From contig JAKUCV010007782.1 of assembly GCA_028386065.3 (NCBI GenBank), forward strand, positions 158,376 to 222,375: DNA of 64,000 nt, written 5' to 3'. The translations under genes and the position numbers were made by a program. The notes under the pieces are model-generated. The model had not been told where the DNA came from. It searched no databases and was given only the letters and a program-made list of their open reading frames with translations. Each line of letters opens with the position of its first letter. The first letter of the stretch is position 1. This stretch comes from Turnera subulata. Its lineage: Eukaryota; Streptophyta; Magnoliopsida; Malpighiales; Passifloraceae. This document shows positions 10,183 through 22,576 of the stretch, piece by piece.

Positions 10183-13100
10183 ATGGCTACAAAATCTGCT
10201 GAGTGTGGTGTTTTTAAATTCAATGGCAAGGATAATTTTTTGATCTGGCAGAGGCAGATGACTACGTTTTTTAAGCATGTTAAAATTTGGGATGTTGTTG
10301 AGAATGGACCAGGGAATCCTGCAGAAGCTGCAAAGTTGGAGAAAGATAATGATGCACGTTATTACCTTGAACAAAAGGTAGAACTCCCTGTCTATGAAAA
10401 ATTTTTGGATGCTGTCACTGCAAAAGAGATTTGGGATATTTTGCAGAACTGTTATGGTGGCTCTGATAATGTGAAGAAGGTTAATTTGCAACAATTGAGG
10501 GCAGAATTTGAGCTTATGCAGATGAGAGCAGATGAAACAATTGATGATTATTTTGGTCGAATACAGGCGTTGGTGAATAAGATGAGTTCCAATGGTGAAA
10601 AGAAGACAGATCAACAGGTTGTTGAGAAGATTCTCCGTAGCCTGCCAAGAGATTTTGATTATAAAGTGACAGCTATTGAAGAAAATCAAAATTTGGAGAC
10701 CTTGTCAATTCATGAGTTGCAAGGTAAGTTGATTGTGCATGAGAGTCGGTTGAATTCCAGGAAGCGTGCAGAAGAACACCAATCTCAGTTGCATTTGGCT
10801 TCTCAGAAAGAAGAAAATTGCAATAAAGTTGCATATAACTACCCAGGCCAAAGTAGCAGAGGTGGCAGAGGTGGTAGAGGTAACAGAGGGGGAAGAGGTG
10901 GTAGAGGTGGCCGAGGCAACAGAGATGGTGTTGATTACAAACAGAATGCTCAGATGAAGTGTTTCAAGTGTGGAAAATTTGGGCATGCTCAGAAAGAGTG
11001 CAAGTCTCATATTCAGTGCAGGCAGTGTGGCAAGTATGGGCATTATCAGAGGGAATGCTGGAATAATGGCAATCAAGCACAAGCAAAGTTTGTGGATGGT
11101 GGAGCTGGAGGCTCTAATGGTACAGAGACATTGTTACTAGCAAGTCACAAGACAGAAGCAGCAGAGAAGAACAGGTGGTTCTTGGATACTGGTTGTAGCA
11201 ATCATATGTCTGGCAACAAGGAAATTTTCTGTGAGTTGGATGAGTCTTTTCACACAACAGTTACACTGGGTGATAAGACTAAAATTCCTGTGATGGGGAA
11301 AGGGAGAATTGCAATAAAAGTGAAGAATGGCTCTGTCAACTATATTTCTGAAGTGTTCTATGTGCCAAATTTGTACCAAAATTTGCTGAGTGTGGGGCAG
11401 TTAGCTCAAAAGGGCTATGAGGTGGTATTCAGTGGCAGAATTTGCACAATCAAAGATGACAAAAAAGGGCTAATAGCAAAGGTAAACATTGCTGAAAACC
11501 GGCTGTATCCTATGCTTATTAACTACAATGATTTACCTTGCTTTAGTTCTGCCATTAGTGGTGATGATTGGCTTTGGCATATGAGATTTGGGCATTTGAA
11601 TTTTGGAAGTTTGAAGTTTCTTGCTCGTAAGGAGATGGTTTCTGGATTGCCACATATTGATTTCCAGTACAGAGTTTGTGAATCATGCACTCTTGGCAAG
11701 AAGCATCGTGATCCTTTTCCTACAGGAAAAGCTTGGAGAGCCACACAACCACTACAACTTGTCCATTCAGATTTATGCTCGGTGGAAGTTCCTTCAAATG
11801 GAGGCTGCAGGTATTTTATTACCTTTATTGATGACTTTAGTAGGAAGACATGGGTATATTTCTTGAAGAATAAATCTGATGCTTGTGGTGCTTTAAAGCA
11901 ATTTTTGCTCTACATTCAAAGACAGAGCGGTCATGTAATTAAGACTTTGAGAACTGACAGAGGCACTGAGTATATTGTTTGTGATGATTTTCTAAAACAA
12001 AATGGTGTGAAGCACCAGTTGACAGCAAGGTATACTCCTCAGCAGAATGGAGTTGCAGAGAGGAAGAACAGAACTGTGATGGATATGGTCAGGAGTATGT
12101 TGCATAACAAAAATTTGCCTAAAAATTTTTGGGCAGAAGCTGTTTCTTGTGCTGTTTATTTGTTGAACAGGTGTCCTACCAGGAGTGTTGATGGAAAAAC
12201 ACCTCAAGAAGCATGGACTGGTCAGAAGCCGAATGTCAGTCACTTGAAGGTGTTTGGTTCCATTGCTTATGCTCATATTCCAGATGCATTGAGAAAGAAG
12301 CTAGATGACAAGGCAGAGAAGTGTATTTTTCTTGGGTATAGCCATGAGACAAAGGGATACAAGTTGTACAATCCATTGACGAAGAAGGTGGTGATTAGCA
12401 GAGATGTTACGTTTGATGAGCAAGGAGTTTGGGATTGGTCATCTGCAGATTCACAGCCAGTCCCACATTACTTAGTCACTGAGAGAGTTGAAGCAGAAGA
12501 AGCAGAAGATGAAGTTGAACAAGCGGAAGAACAAGTTGCACAGCCTCCACCAACACAACAAGCAGTGCCAGGTCGTCCACAACGTAATCGGCAAAGGCCT
12601 ACTCACTTGCAGGATTATGTTGTTGGGAATGACAATGATCCCAGTGATGAAGAGCAGATGGCACACTTTGCTTTCTTTGTTGACTGTGATCCCCTATTAT
12701 ATCAGGATGCTGCACAAGATGATCGTTGGATTCAGGCCATGGATGAGGAGATACATGCCATCGAGAAGAATAAAACTTGGGAGTTGACCTCATTGCCGGC
12801 TGGAAAAGAAGCCATTGGTGTCAAGTGGGTGTACAAAACCAAGTACAAGCCTAATGGAGAGGTGGAAAGATACAAGGCAAGATTGGTGGCAAAAGGCTAC
12901 AAACAAAAGCCAGGTATTGATTACTTTGAGATTTTTGCTCCTGTTGCAAGGCTTGATACTGTGAGAATGATAATTTCTATTGCTGCACAAAGTAATTGGA
13001 AGATTTATCAAATGGATGTGAAATCTGCTTTCTTGAATGGTGTGCTTGAGGAAGAGGTGTATGTTGAACAACCTCTTGGTTATGTGAAGAAGGGGGAGGA

Positions 13101-14229
13101 AGAGAAAGTTTTCAGGTTGAAGAAAGCCTTGTATGGCTTAAAACAGGCACCTAGAGCTTGGTACAAGCGAATTGATTCTTATTTTATTGAGAATGGCTTT
13201 CACAGGTGTCCTTATGAGCACACTTTGTATGTGAAGTCTAACAAGCAGGGAGATGTGACTATTGTGTGCTTGTATGTTGATGATATGATTTTCACTGGTA
13301 ACAATCTTGAATTGTTGATGAAGTTCAAGAAAGAGATGATTGCACAGTTTGAGATGACAGATATGGGTTTGATGTCATATTTTCTTGGCATTGAGGTGAA
13401 TCAGATGCAGGGAGGCATATTTGTTTCACAGAAAAAGTATGCAGGTGATGTGTTGAAGAAGTTCAAGATGGAAAATAGCAATCCGATTCTGACTCCAATG
13501 GAGGAGAGATTGAAGTTAGAGAAGGATGGCAGTGGTGACTTGGTTGATGCTACCAACTTCAAGAGATTGGTAGGAAGCTTGCGGTACTTGACAGCTACAA
13601 GGCCAGACATTGTCTACAGTGTTGGACTTGTGAGCAGGTTTATGGAGACTCCACGACAGTCTCATTGGCAAGCTGCAAAGCGCATCCTGCGCTATGTCAA
13701 AGGTACATTGAATGATGGCATTTTCTATTCTGCTACTAACAGTGTGGAGCTTGTTGGCTATACAGACAGTGATTGGGCTGGAGACATTGAGAAGAGGAAG
13801 AGTACTTCTGGGTTTGCTTTTCATCTTGGTTCTGGTGTGTTCTCTTGGTCATCCAAGAAACAACAGGTAGTTGCATTGTCTACAGCTGAAGCAGAATACA
13901 TTGCAGCTGGAAATTGTGCTACTCAAGCAGTATGGTTGAGGAAGATGCTTAGTGAGCTGAAGCAGTTTCAAGAGAAGCCTACTACAGTGTATTGTGATAA
14001 CAAGTCAGCCATTGCATTGTCAAAGAATCCAGTGTTCCATGGTCGTAGCAAACATATTGACATCAAGTATCACTACATTCGTGAGCTGGTGCAAAACAAA
14101 GAAATTGTGCTTGAGTTTTGTTCATCTGAAGATCAAGTTGCAGATGTTTTCACAAAGCCATTGAAGACCGAAGTGTTCCTAAAGCTCAAGAAGATGATGG
14201 GCATGGTAAAGCTTGAAGACTTAGTTTAA
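10183..14229 (+). CDS. Ty1/copia gag-pol polyprotein, 1348 residues, uninterrupted
   Basis: Domains in order: UBN2-type gag (about 10-240) with a Gly/Arg-rich stretch; two CCHC knuckles ([14 protein letters not shown] about 260 and [14 protein letters not shown] about 279); aspartic protease ([13 protein letters not shown] about 333); integrase with HHCC zinc site (about 460-510) and catalytic D, D, E near 528, 590 and 626 ([19 protein letters not shown]); reverse transcriptase with YVDDMIF (about 1031); RNase H with [10 protein letters not shown] (about 1192). No stop or frameshift is seen. Length and order fit copia elements of the Tnt1 kind. The 34 codons after the RNase H core end just before the polypurine tract. 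Confidence 0.95.
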   Translation: MATKSAECGVFKFNGKDNFLIWQRQMTTFFKHVKIWDVVENGPGNPAEAAKLEKDNDARYYLEQKVELPVYEKFLDAVTAKEIWDILQNCYGGSDNVKKVNLQQLRAEFELMQMRADETIDDYFGRIQALVNKMSSNGEKKTDQQVVEKILRSLPRDFDYKVTAIEENQNLETLSIHELQGKLIVHESRLNSRKRAEEHQSQLHLASQKEENCNKVAYNYPGQSSRGGRGGRGNRGGRGGRGGRGNRDGVDYKQNAQMKCFKCGKFGHAQKECKSHIQCRQCGKYGHYQRECWNNGNQAQAKFVDGGAGGSNGTETLLLASHKTEAAEKNRWFLDTGCSNHMSGNKEIFCELDESFHTTVTLGDKTKIPVMGKGRIAIKVKNGSVNYISEVFYVPNLYQNLLSVGQLAQKGYEVVFSGRICTIKDDKKGLIAKVNIAENRLYPMLINYNDLPCFSSAISGDDWLWHMRFGHLNFGSLKFLARKEMVSGLPHIDFQYRVCESCTLGKKHRDPFPTGKAWRATQPLQLVHSDLCSVEVPSNGGCRYFITFIDDFSRKTWVYFLKNKSDACGALKQFLLYIQRQSGHVIKTLRTDRGTEYIVCDDFLKQNGVKHQLTARYTPQQNGVAERKNRTVMDMVRSMLHNKNLPKNFWAEAVSCAVYLLNRCPTRSVDGKTPQEAWTGQKPNVSHLKVFGSIAYAHIPDALRKKLDDKAEKCIFLGYSHETKGYKLYNPLTKKVVISRDVTFDEQGVWDWSSADSQPVPHYLVTERVEAEEAEDEVEQAEEQVAQPPPTQQAVPGRPQRNRQRPTHLQDYVVGNDNDPSDEEQMAHFAFFVDCDPLLYQDAAQDDRWIQAMDEEIHAIEKNKTWELTSLPAGKEAIGVKWVYKTKYKPNGEVERYKARLVAKGYKQKPGIDYFEIFAPVARLDTVRMIISIAAQSNWKIYQMDVKSAFLNGVLEEEVYVEQPLGYVKKGEEEKVFRLKKALYGLKQAPRAWYKRIDSYFIENGFHRCPYEHTLYVKSNKQGDVTIVCLYVDDMIFTGNNLELLMKFKKEMIAQFEMTDMGLMSYFLGIEVNQMQGGIFVSQKKYAGDVLKKFKMENSNPILTPMEERLKLEKDGSGDLVDATNFKRLVGSLRYLTATRPDIVYSVGLVSRFMETPRQSHWQAAKRILRYVKGTLNDGIFYSATNSVELVGYTDSDWAGDIEKRKSTSGFAFHLGSGVFSWSSKKQQVVALSTAEAEYIAAGNCATQAVWLRKMLSELKQFQEKPTTVYCDNKSAIALSKNPVFHGRSKHIDIKYHYIRELVQNKEIVLEFCSSEDQVADVFTKPLKTEVFLKLKKMMGMVKLEDLV

Positions 14230-14238
14230 GGGAGGCAA
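14228..14238 (+). other. Polypurine tract of the copia element
   Basis: AAGGGAGGCAA lies directly before the right LTR and overlaps the end of the gag-pol frame. Confidence 0.75.
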
Positions 14239-14567
<329 letters not shown>

Positions 14568-15700
14568 TTAAAAAAATTGTGACCACCAATTAAAAGGTAT
14601 CGAAACAATTCACCTTGAGATGGCGCTCAGTTCCTTTAGGTGTAGTTTTTGCAGTCTATTGAAGTCCAGCTTTGCCAATGCTAGTACTACAATATTATCA
14701 TGTGAAGCATCCTCTTCGTAAATGGACAAATATTGCCTAGCATATACCCTTGGTACGCTCTTGCGTATTGGATGTCTTAAGGCCAGACTAATTTGTGATG
14801 AGAGTATGGGGCTTAAATGGGATAATGTTAAAGCCTCAAGATATGTGGTAGTGAATTCAAGTAGTTCATCAAGTATATCTTCACCGGGTAACCTGAGATG
14901 TGTGGCTTCGTACAAGCTCAATATGGCTTGCACATCTTTGGTGAGCTCTTGCTTCAAGTTCCCCTTTCCATCCATAAAATTGTTGAAGACATCTGTTTCA
15001 CTCGCCACCCAAAGCAGTAATTAAGCATCAGCAAAAACGTGACAAAATGGCCTATATAAAGTCATATATATGTAAAGCATTTTAATTAATTGTTGGGTGG
15101 CCGGGAAATAAAGGCATGCATGTATACCACATGAGACATTGAAGCCTTGTTGCCTAAGCAACCGAAATTGAAGGGCAACTATGTATAGATCATCATCTTC
15201 ATTTCCTCCATAATTGGTTTCACGCAGTACTTCACTTAGTGCTTTGTCCATCTCAGTTTCGATATGGTAAGCCACACCCAAGCGTTGGACTAAGTCGATC
15301 AGATTCAGAATTTGGGACTTGTTTCCAGCTGCAGCAGCCATCATCCTTTCCACTTCTTTCTTCAGTTCCTCAACCTGCTTCTCCATCTTTCCATCAATTT
15401 CCTACACAAACATTTAACATAAAGTTGATGATTACACAAAATTTGGACAATACATACACCAACTGATTAAAGATAAATGTTTCTTACTGTGGATTCAGAA
15501 GGGCAAGACAGGAAACGATCACCCCAGATACTAGGATGAAAATGTGCTATTCGTCGATTAGTCTCGGGTTCGTTGTCATGGCCATTTTGGGTTGAAGGCA
15601 GTTTTGAAGATTGGACATGCATCATACTGTGGGGTGGAACAGGGATTTGTGATCCTTGAAGATGCATCATTATTGGGAACTGAACTAAACATTCTTCTCC

Positions 15701-15713
15701 ATTTTATAATAGA
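15701..15713 (-). promoter_or_regulatory. Candidate TATA box of TPS-A
   Basis: The minus strand reads TCTATTATAAAAT about 35 bases before the ATG. The same block precedes TPS-B about 105 bases before its ATG, so the 5' leader of TPS-A has been shortened. The conserved position across paralogues supports it as a promoter element; there is no expression evidence. Confidence 0.45.
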
Positions 15714-16944
15714 GAAGTTGTGAGGTGTGTGTCACAACTTCACACCTCTTGTTTCTCTTTTTTTTTTGGGAGGTGATATTCGCACTCCCACAATTTATAT
15801 CTACACTCCACTTTCTCTTCCAATTACTAAATTGACCCTCTTTTTTTCTTACACTAATAAATTTTGCCTCTTAAGTTTCGCTTACAAAATAGGCAGACTT
15901 TGTAACATTCTTACACGTCCAATACTGCCTCTCAGGTCCTTGTTTTATTTTCCATTATTAATTTTTTCCATAATGCAGTTTGCAAAAAAAATCAAAATTT
16001 CTTGGAAAAATAAATATTGTGATTATTTCCTTTTCTATGAACTATTTTTTGAAAAGATAAAAGTGACTAATAATTATATCTATATAATAGTTAAATGAAA
16101 AGAATTATGCCTCCAGCTCATTCGTAATAAAACCACCTCTGTCAAATTGTATATTCTTATTAAAAATTTAAGAAGACCTTTTCCAAAATTGAAATGATTT
16201 TGTGCAAGATATAGGCTAAAAGTTTCTTCAAAATTTAGCATTAAAATTCTCAAGAAAGTGAATAACACATTAAAAAAATGTATATCAAAAGTATATACAT
16301 AAGAATACTGAAATGCAAAAGTTTGATTTTTATTTACTCTAACTTGTTTTCATATTAAATATATTTAATATACGCCATGAGCATACCAGTTTTTTTTTTT
16401 AAATTACCTAAATAAAAACCATATCACTTGTTATCACTTTTTTATTTTTTGTAAAAACTCCTCATGGCAACTCAAACCAAACACAGCAGTAAAACCCATA
16501 TTATTTGTTGTCACTCGTAAGAATAAAATATTTTTTCTTACATAGAGCAATTGTAAAGTACGAGAAGAAATCTAAGAGACTGGGAAAAAAACACAGGGTC
16601 AGTTAAGTCATTAAAAAGTACGAAAAAATAGAGTGGAGTGCAGTTATAAAACTTTGGAGTGCAAATATCGCCTCCCTTTTTTTTTTTTGTTAAAACAAAC
16701 AATACTAGATTCTAAATTCCAAAGAACCCCAACAACTTTATAGCTATTAATATTTTTTAAAAAAAATAATTCACACCTTAAGCTTTCTTCCACATGTTTT
16801 GGTGTGTTGGACAGGTGTCTCGCAATGAGCCACGGAATATTTATCACACGTTTCCAATGGGAGGTACGAGCCACGAGGTCCACACTCATTATCAATATAT
16901 TATTTCTTAATTCAAATCCGTGAGAGGTCATTGAATTTTTAGAC
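15714..16944. other. AT-rich intergenic sequence, no gene seen
   Basis: Poly-A and poly-T rich, without a conserved frame. A segment near 16780-16860 (ACATGTTTTGGTGTG and onward) resembles one near 17570 and looks like decayed repeated sequence. Confidence 0.5.
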
Positions 16945-16957
16945 ATTGTCCATTTAA

Positions 16958-17385
16958 ATATTTTTTCTGGCAAAAATTCATTTTACCCACTTTTAAGGGA
17001 GTATCAATTTAGCCATATAATTATTTATTTGAACATTTTAACAATTTAATTTGTCATCTCATCACATTTAAAGCATTCTGTCTTACATTATCTTTTAGAT
17101 TCTTAAAAAAACTATGTTTTGTAAATGTAAGTTTTAAAAATACATATAACAAAAGATTTAAACCTATATTTACAAAACATGGAGTTTTTAAGAATCTAAA
17201 AGGTAACTCCAACACTGATAGAGATATAACGACATGTCTTTTTTTTTCTAAAATGAAATACTTTAATTGTGATGAGTTGGCAAATTAAATTGTTTAAATG
17301 TTTAAATAAATAACTAGATAGTCAAATTGATATTCCATCAAAATTAAACAGTGCAAAATGAAATTTTGCCCTTTTTTCTTTCCGA
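16958..17385. mobile_element. Inverted-repeat (fold-back) element with 13-bp flanking direct repeat
   Basis: Long imperfect arms: the left arm (16969-17160, with CAATTTAATTTG and TCTTTTAGATTCTTA) is mirrored by the right arm (17165-17377). The element is flanked by ATTGTCCATTTAA at 16945-16957 and 17386-17398. It has no coding capacity. A Mutator-like MITE is possible, but the direct repeat is longer than the usual 9-11 bp. Confidence 0.7.
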
Positions 17386-17620
17386 ATTGTCCATTTAATT
17401 ATGAGGAGTTGCGATCCTCACATCATTTTTTTTAGCACTTGTGAACTATATATCACAAGTTTAAGTAGAACTGAACTGAATATTCTTCACTCATTTTATA
17501 ATAGACAACTTCACAGCTTTCAATATGTATTTTTTTAAAAAAAATCACACATTTTTCCTTTCTACCACATATTTTGGCGTGTCGGACAGGTGTCCCAGGA
17601 AAGATGCTATCCACATACTA

Positions 17621-17912
17621 CTCCCACCGTTTCTTTTTAATTGACGTTCTAGCAATTGGTATTTGTTTCAAATTAATTGACGTTTTGCTATATTCAATGC
17701 AGGTCAGTTTTTTTTTCTTTATTTACCCCCTAGGATAAGACCTACTAAATATGATAATCTTTGATAGGTTGCAAAGTTATCTTAAATAAATAATTAATAA
17801 AAGGGTTAATTTATCCTCTTTATCACAACTTTTACTAGAATCAAAGTTAATGAATGGTTTCTTAATCTTTGTGCCAAAACCTTAAACGTCAATTAATTTG
17901 AAATGAAGGGAG
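17621..17912. mobile_element. Stowaway-like MITE
   Basis: 292 bp starting CTCCCACCGTTTC and ending GAAATGAAGGGAG, with matching inverted AATTGACGTT blocks inside and TA on both sides (17619-17620, 17913-17914). Non-coding, AT-rich interior. The CTCCC termini and TA target site are typical of Tc1/mariner-related Stowaway MITEs. Confidence 0.8.
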
Positions 17913-17916
17913 TATT

Positions 17917-18023
17917 TATCAAGGACCTTTTTAAAGGTTGATGTACAATTGAGACGATATGCACATGTACGTTATCAAGGACCTTTTTAAAGGTTGATGT
18001 ACAATTGAGACGATATGCACATC
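17917..18023. repeat. 55-bp tandem repeat, two copies
   Basis: Copies at 17917-17971 and 17972-18023 share TTATCAAGGACCTTTTTAAA and onward, nearly identical until the second copy diverges after GCACAT. Confidence 0.85.
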
Positions 18024-18916
18024 GTGCACTTGGGTATGGTGGGTGAGTTTCCCAATGAGAATTTTCTGCGTACATGAAGACTCAAACTCAAAACCTCGCT
18101 TAAGCGGAACCAAATCGCTTATCACTTGGACCAATCGGACATTGGTGACTTTGGTTTATTGTTTTGCTTGATTGATGAAGACAGGTGGTGGACAGTGTAT
18201 GCAGCCTTGATATTAAAACATCAATAATGTTGCAAAAACTAACTTTCTTTTATACTAACATGGTCGATCTGATAATAATCACTTATCATTTATATATTTT
18301 TAAAATTTAAATTCTCATATTGAGATTAAGTTCATCTGTTGTGTAGGATAATTTGGGAGTAATAATTAGTTACCATCTCATGAGAAGGGTACACAAAATC
18401 CACAACATGAAAGAATATTCTCTAAAAATAGTTAAGATGAATCGCTATAAGCAAGATTTTGAAAATCAGATCGGTAATCCAACAGGCATGGACCCGATGA
18501 ATGCATGGTTTATAAGGTGTAACCGAAGTTCAACCATGGTTGAACCACCTTATTTTGCCGTATTGAATTGGACTATGTTCGGTTTCCGGCCCGTTTACCG
18601 GGTTGAACACCATTTATTTCTTGTACTGTTGTACATTAACGAGCCGGATCTGGACACTACACAGTGGTGCTCCAGGCTCGATTCTTACAGTGGAGGAATA
18701 GGAGTATAATAGGACCTACAGATATCTACTTCCCCCTCTGGCCTCTTCTCCTCCATGATTATTTAATATTCCTTCTTACATACTATATTATGTAATACTA
18801 ATAGGTGATACACCATTAATTATTTTGACTTCCCTTAACAATAATTCCTAATTTTGTCACTCGGCGCCGTCCCTCGGTTGATTTGATTGCAAAATCCATC
18901 AAACCACTCCGTGCCT
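18024..18916. other. Intergenic sequence downstream of TPS-B, no gene supported
   Basis: One plus-strand open frame of 118 codons (18353-18709) has no recognisable domain and no supporting splice or start context. Several short palindromic patches (for example near 18525-18545) suggest decayed transposon sequence. Confidence 0.4.
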
Positions 18917-21354
18917 TCATATTGGCACAGGATCGATAAATAGTGAAGTGACACAACTTTTCATCACTTCCCCTACGTGGGTGTATTCATCTCCTTCTTG
19001 GTACAGGAGATCCATTATACGCCCAAAATTAAGAACCCGAGTAAGGAGAGGCATAGGCAGATGATCATGAGGTGTAAGCCACTCCTTGTTTATATCCTTC
19101 CACGCATCTTCAATCTGCCTCTTGAGGGCATCGCATGCTTCTGCCTTTGCTCCCCATATTGCTTCATGTAACACTCCACGCTAGAGGCAGCATGTCCTCT
19201 CTTTTGCTCAAACTGCCAAATTAATGAAAGGATCGTGGTCACTAATTAATTAATAAATACAGACCAAATTACTAACAATTTTTTTTTATACTAACTAATA
19301 AATTACGAACAAATAGTAAAATGGTATAGATCATATCCGAGCTTGGGGAATATACCTCGTGACCAGCAATATCATCCATAAGCCTGCAAATAATTGAAGC
19401 AGCTTTGATAATTTTTGGTTCCTTGGCGATCCAATCGAATGTATCCTTTGTTACAATGTCTCCCATGCCAAGAAATGATGTGCCTACAAGCATCAAGAAT
19501 CCACAGGATGGCAGTGCGATTCTCAGGTACTCCTCCATTGTTGGAGTATAATCTTTATTTAACCATTCGGTTTCCTTGAAGTAGTAGCGGACTAATTTCT
19601 TCATCTGCAGGCAATAAACTAGCGCAATTTAAAACCATGTACGTAAGCACATTACTTTCAGGGAAATACGTAGAAACATTTAATAATTTTTTTTTTTTTG
19701 CAGAGACTATAATAGTTAATTAATTAAAACGGCAAATATATATGTACTTCTTCTCTTGCACAGTGAACTAGGTATGATCTTCCTTGCTTCTCCAAGTCCC
19801 TCTCAATTTCTTCATATATATCTAAGAGAGTTCCATAGCACAGTTTCATGTATTCTGGGAGCATAGCCATGGACTCAATATCCCACCTGAAATTAATTAA
19901 GAACAAGAAGATTTAATTTGCTGCCTTATAGAAGCATTAATTTGGAAAATGAATTGGAAAATTTTGGTTGTTTAAACCTCTCAATGGCCTCGGTCAAAAC
20001 TGGTAGTTCTTTGGGGGTTCCATATGCATCGTATATGTCGTCTATAATGGACGCTATATTAATAACTTTGCATAATATCTTACTGGCCAACGAGTAGTGT
20101 GGCTCAAAGAACACCCCCACCATCCAAACGTAAGACTCCACCACCCTGTCCCGTGCAAATGGCAGCTTTTTTGCAAAGTCTAAATCTTTCCACCACCTAA
20201 AATATTACATATATGTATATAACAAATTAAATTTAGTTAACAGAAGGGATCAAATTAATTTCATAAAATTGTGACCAGTAATTAAACCAAAAGGTATAAA
20301 AACATTTACCTTGAGATACCGCTGAGTTCCTTTAGGTGTAGTTTTTGCAGTCTATTGAAGTCCAACTTTGCCAATGCTAGTAGTACTTTATCCTGCCAAG
20401 CATCTTCCTCGTAAATAGACAAATACTGCCTAGCATATACCCTTTGTAAGCTCTTGCGTATTGGATGCCTTAAGGCCAGACTTACTTGTGATGAATGTGT
20501 GGGGCTCAAATGGGATGATGCTATAGCCTTAAGATGTTTGGTAGTAAATTCAAGTAGTTCATCTAGTATTTGTTCACCGTGGAATCTGAGATGTGTGGCT
20601 TCATACAAGCTCAATATTGCTTGCACATCATTGGTGAGCTCTTGCTTCAAGTTCCCCTTTCCGTCCATGAAATTGTTGAAGACATCTGTTAATATTCATC
20701 AGTAACCCCACCCAAAGCATAAGCATTAGCTTTCACTAAAAGATGACAGGATGGGTCTACATACATACATATATATGTAAATGATCATTTAATCGTTGGG
20801 TGTGAGATAAAGGCATGTGCATACCACATGAGACATTGAAACCTTGTTGCCTAAGCAACCGAAATTGAAGAGAAACTATGTGAAGGTCATCTTCATTTCC
20901 TCCATAATTGGTTTGAAGCAGTACTTCACTTAACGCTTTGTCTATCTCAGTTTCGAAATGGTAAGCCACACCTAAGCGTTGGATTAAGTCGATCAGATTC
21001 AGAATTTGTGACTTGTTTCCAGCTGCGGCAACCATCATCCTTTTCACTTCTTTCTTCAGTTCCTCAACCTTCTTCTCCATCTTACCATCGATTTCCTACA
21101 CAAACATTTAACATAAACTTAAATATTATACCTACACAAACTGACAGGGCATGGACCAGCTAGTTGAAGATAAATGTTCTTACCGCGGATTCAGAAGGAC
21201 AAGACAGGAAACGATCACCCCAGATACTAGGATGAAAATGTGCTACTCGTCGAGTAACCTCAGGTCCGTTGTCACTATTTTGGGTTGAAATAGGCAGTTT
21301 TGAAGCTTGAACATGCATCTTATTTTGGGTTTGTGAACCTTGAAGATGCATCAT
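18917..21354 (-). pseudogene. TPS-B: sesquiterpene synthase paralogue with a last-exon frameshift
   Basis: Exons: 21354-21184, 21095-20825, 20685-20310, 20196-19978, 19886-19748, 19604-19356, 19212-18917. All splice sites are good and frames join cleanly through exon 6. Motifs are RR-x8-W (RRVAHFHPSIW), [12 protein letters not shown] and DDIAGHEFE, again without a transit peptide. In exon 7, near 19150, one base is missing relative to TPS-A. After CYMKQYG the frame shifts and stops about 20 codons later, removing the last 80 or so residues that cap the active site. The exon sum is 1721 bases, one short of a full frame. It was otherwise about 573 residues. If the missing base is an assembly error, the gene is intact. 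I used the first true ATG (MMHLQGSQ), matching TPS-A. Confidence 0.88.
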
Positions 21355-21456
21355 TATTATTTTGATCAAGTGAAGTGGCCGGGGTGTGCTACCCTGTGAG
21401 GTGTACGGCCCAACTTAACTTGAGTGAGAACTGACATGAAGAGCTACATCCTTCTG

Positions 21457-21470
21457 CATTTTATAATAGA
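21457..21470 (-). promoter_or_regulatory. Candidate TATA box of TPS-B
   Basis: The minus strand reads TCTATTATAAAATG, about 105 bases before the ATG. The block is shared with TPS-A and with two upstream relics. Confidence 0.45.
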
Positions 21471-21699
21471 CAACTTCACCTCTTTCTGTTTTGGACAGAA
21501 AAAAAAAACAATACTAATTTTTAGATTCCAAAAAAAATTCCTAGGAATAGGAAGAGGGTATCCACTGAATATTTATCACACCACGAAACAGGGAGGATCT
21601 AGGGATGAAATAGATGACAAACATTTTACATATCTTTGAATTTTGCAGACAAAATATAACTTTTCGGGGACGAAAATTTTGGTTACAGATCTTTGAATT

Positions 21700-22030
21700 T
21701 CTTTTCAAGCTTGAACATGCACCATTATTTTGATCAAGCGAAGCGGCGGGGGTGTGTCACTTGTGAGGTGTATATGTCACAACTTGTGATGTGAGGACTA
21801 CACTGAAGAGCTAAATTTTTCTTCATTTTATGATGGACATCTTCACAGATTTTATTTTAAAAGAAATGCCACTTTTAAGTTCATTTTGTTTTTTGGTCCA
21901 ATCAACATTTTCGCATGTCGTACTGTTGGTCCCATAAGAGGATATCCACAATTCCACATACAGTACACATTTTTTGAAATTAACTACTATGTGGGTGAAC
22001 TGCCCCATTGGGGTACAGCACAAAACTACT
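21700..22030 (-). pseudogene. Relic of a third TPS 5' region
   Basis: This segment repeats the layout around the TPS-B start: GCTTGAACATGCA, then TTATTTTGATCAAG, a GGGGTGTG block, GTGAGGTGTA and the CATTTTATRATRGACA promoter block (about 21834). It is degenerate and no TPS exon follows, so it is a truncated tandem copy of the promoter and first codons. Confidence 0.55.
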
Positions 22031-22576
22031 ATGTGTCTAAATAATTAATTTTTTCTAACATATTGACTGAATATATATCTCAGTAATCATTATTTTTCTT
22101 ATACAAATAAAAAACCTCAACCTAAATTTTAGGAAAAAAAAAATATCAAGGCTGCATATTCCGCTCCATCACCTATTAGAGCGGGTTTTAATATTTACGG
22201 CTGCATACTCTATGTGCTTCACCACCTACTCCATCTCCTGTTAAAACATTAGCGAAAGCTTCCTATTTTGAGGGAAATAAATTTGCCTAATTTTACCCGT
22301 GCTAGAATTTGTCAAAAGGGAAACCTATCAACCTAAACCCCAAGATCTCCAAACTCGATAACGGCGTTTGTCAACCAACATTTATTTCAGTAAACTCCTT
22401 GGAGCAACAAAAGGTAGTGGGGGGAAGCAAAAGAGGCCAACCCCAAACGAGGTAGCTATTAGCTAATAGAAGAAAGCTTTTAGTGAGGATATTAAGTGTA
22501 AAGTGTGAAGGCAGAGAATCGAGGTTCCTTGGGAAACATTTTATTAAAGGGATTCCCCAAGTTTGATTGGTTTTGA
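22031..22576. other. Intergenic sequence, no gene seen
   Basis: Low-complexity A/T runs and short repeated phrases (GGCTGCATA twice near 22150 and 22198). No conserved frame. Confidence 0.4.

Noticed and set aside
18353..18709. 118-codon plus-strand frame
   Set aside because: No recognisable domain; surrounded by decayed repeats.
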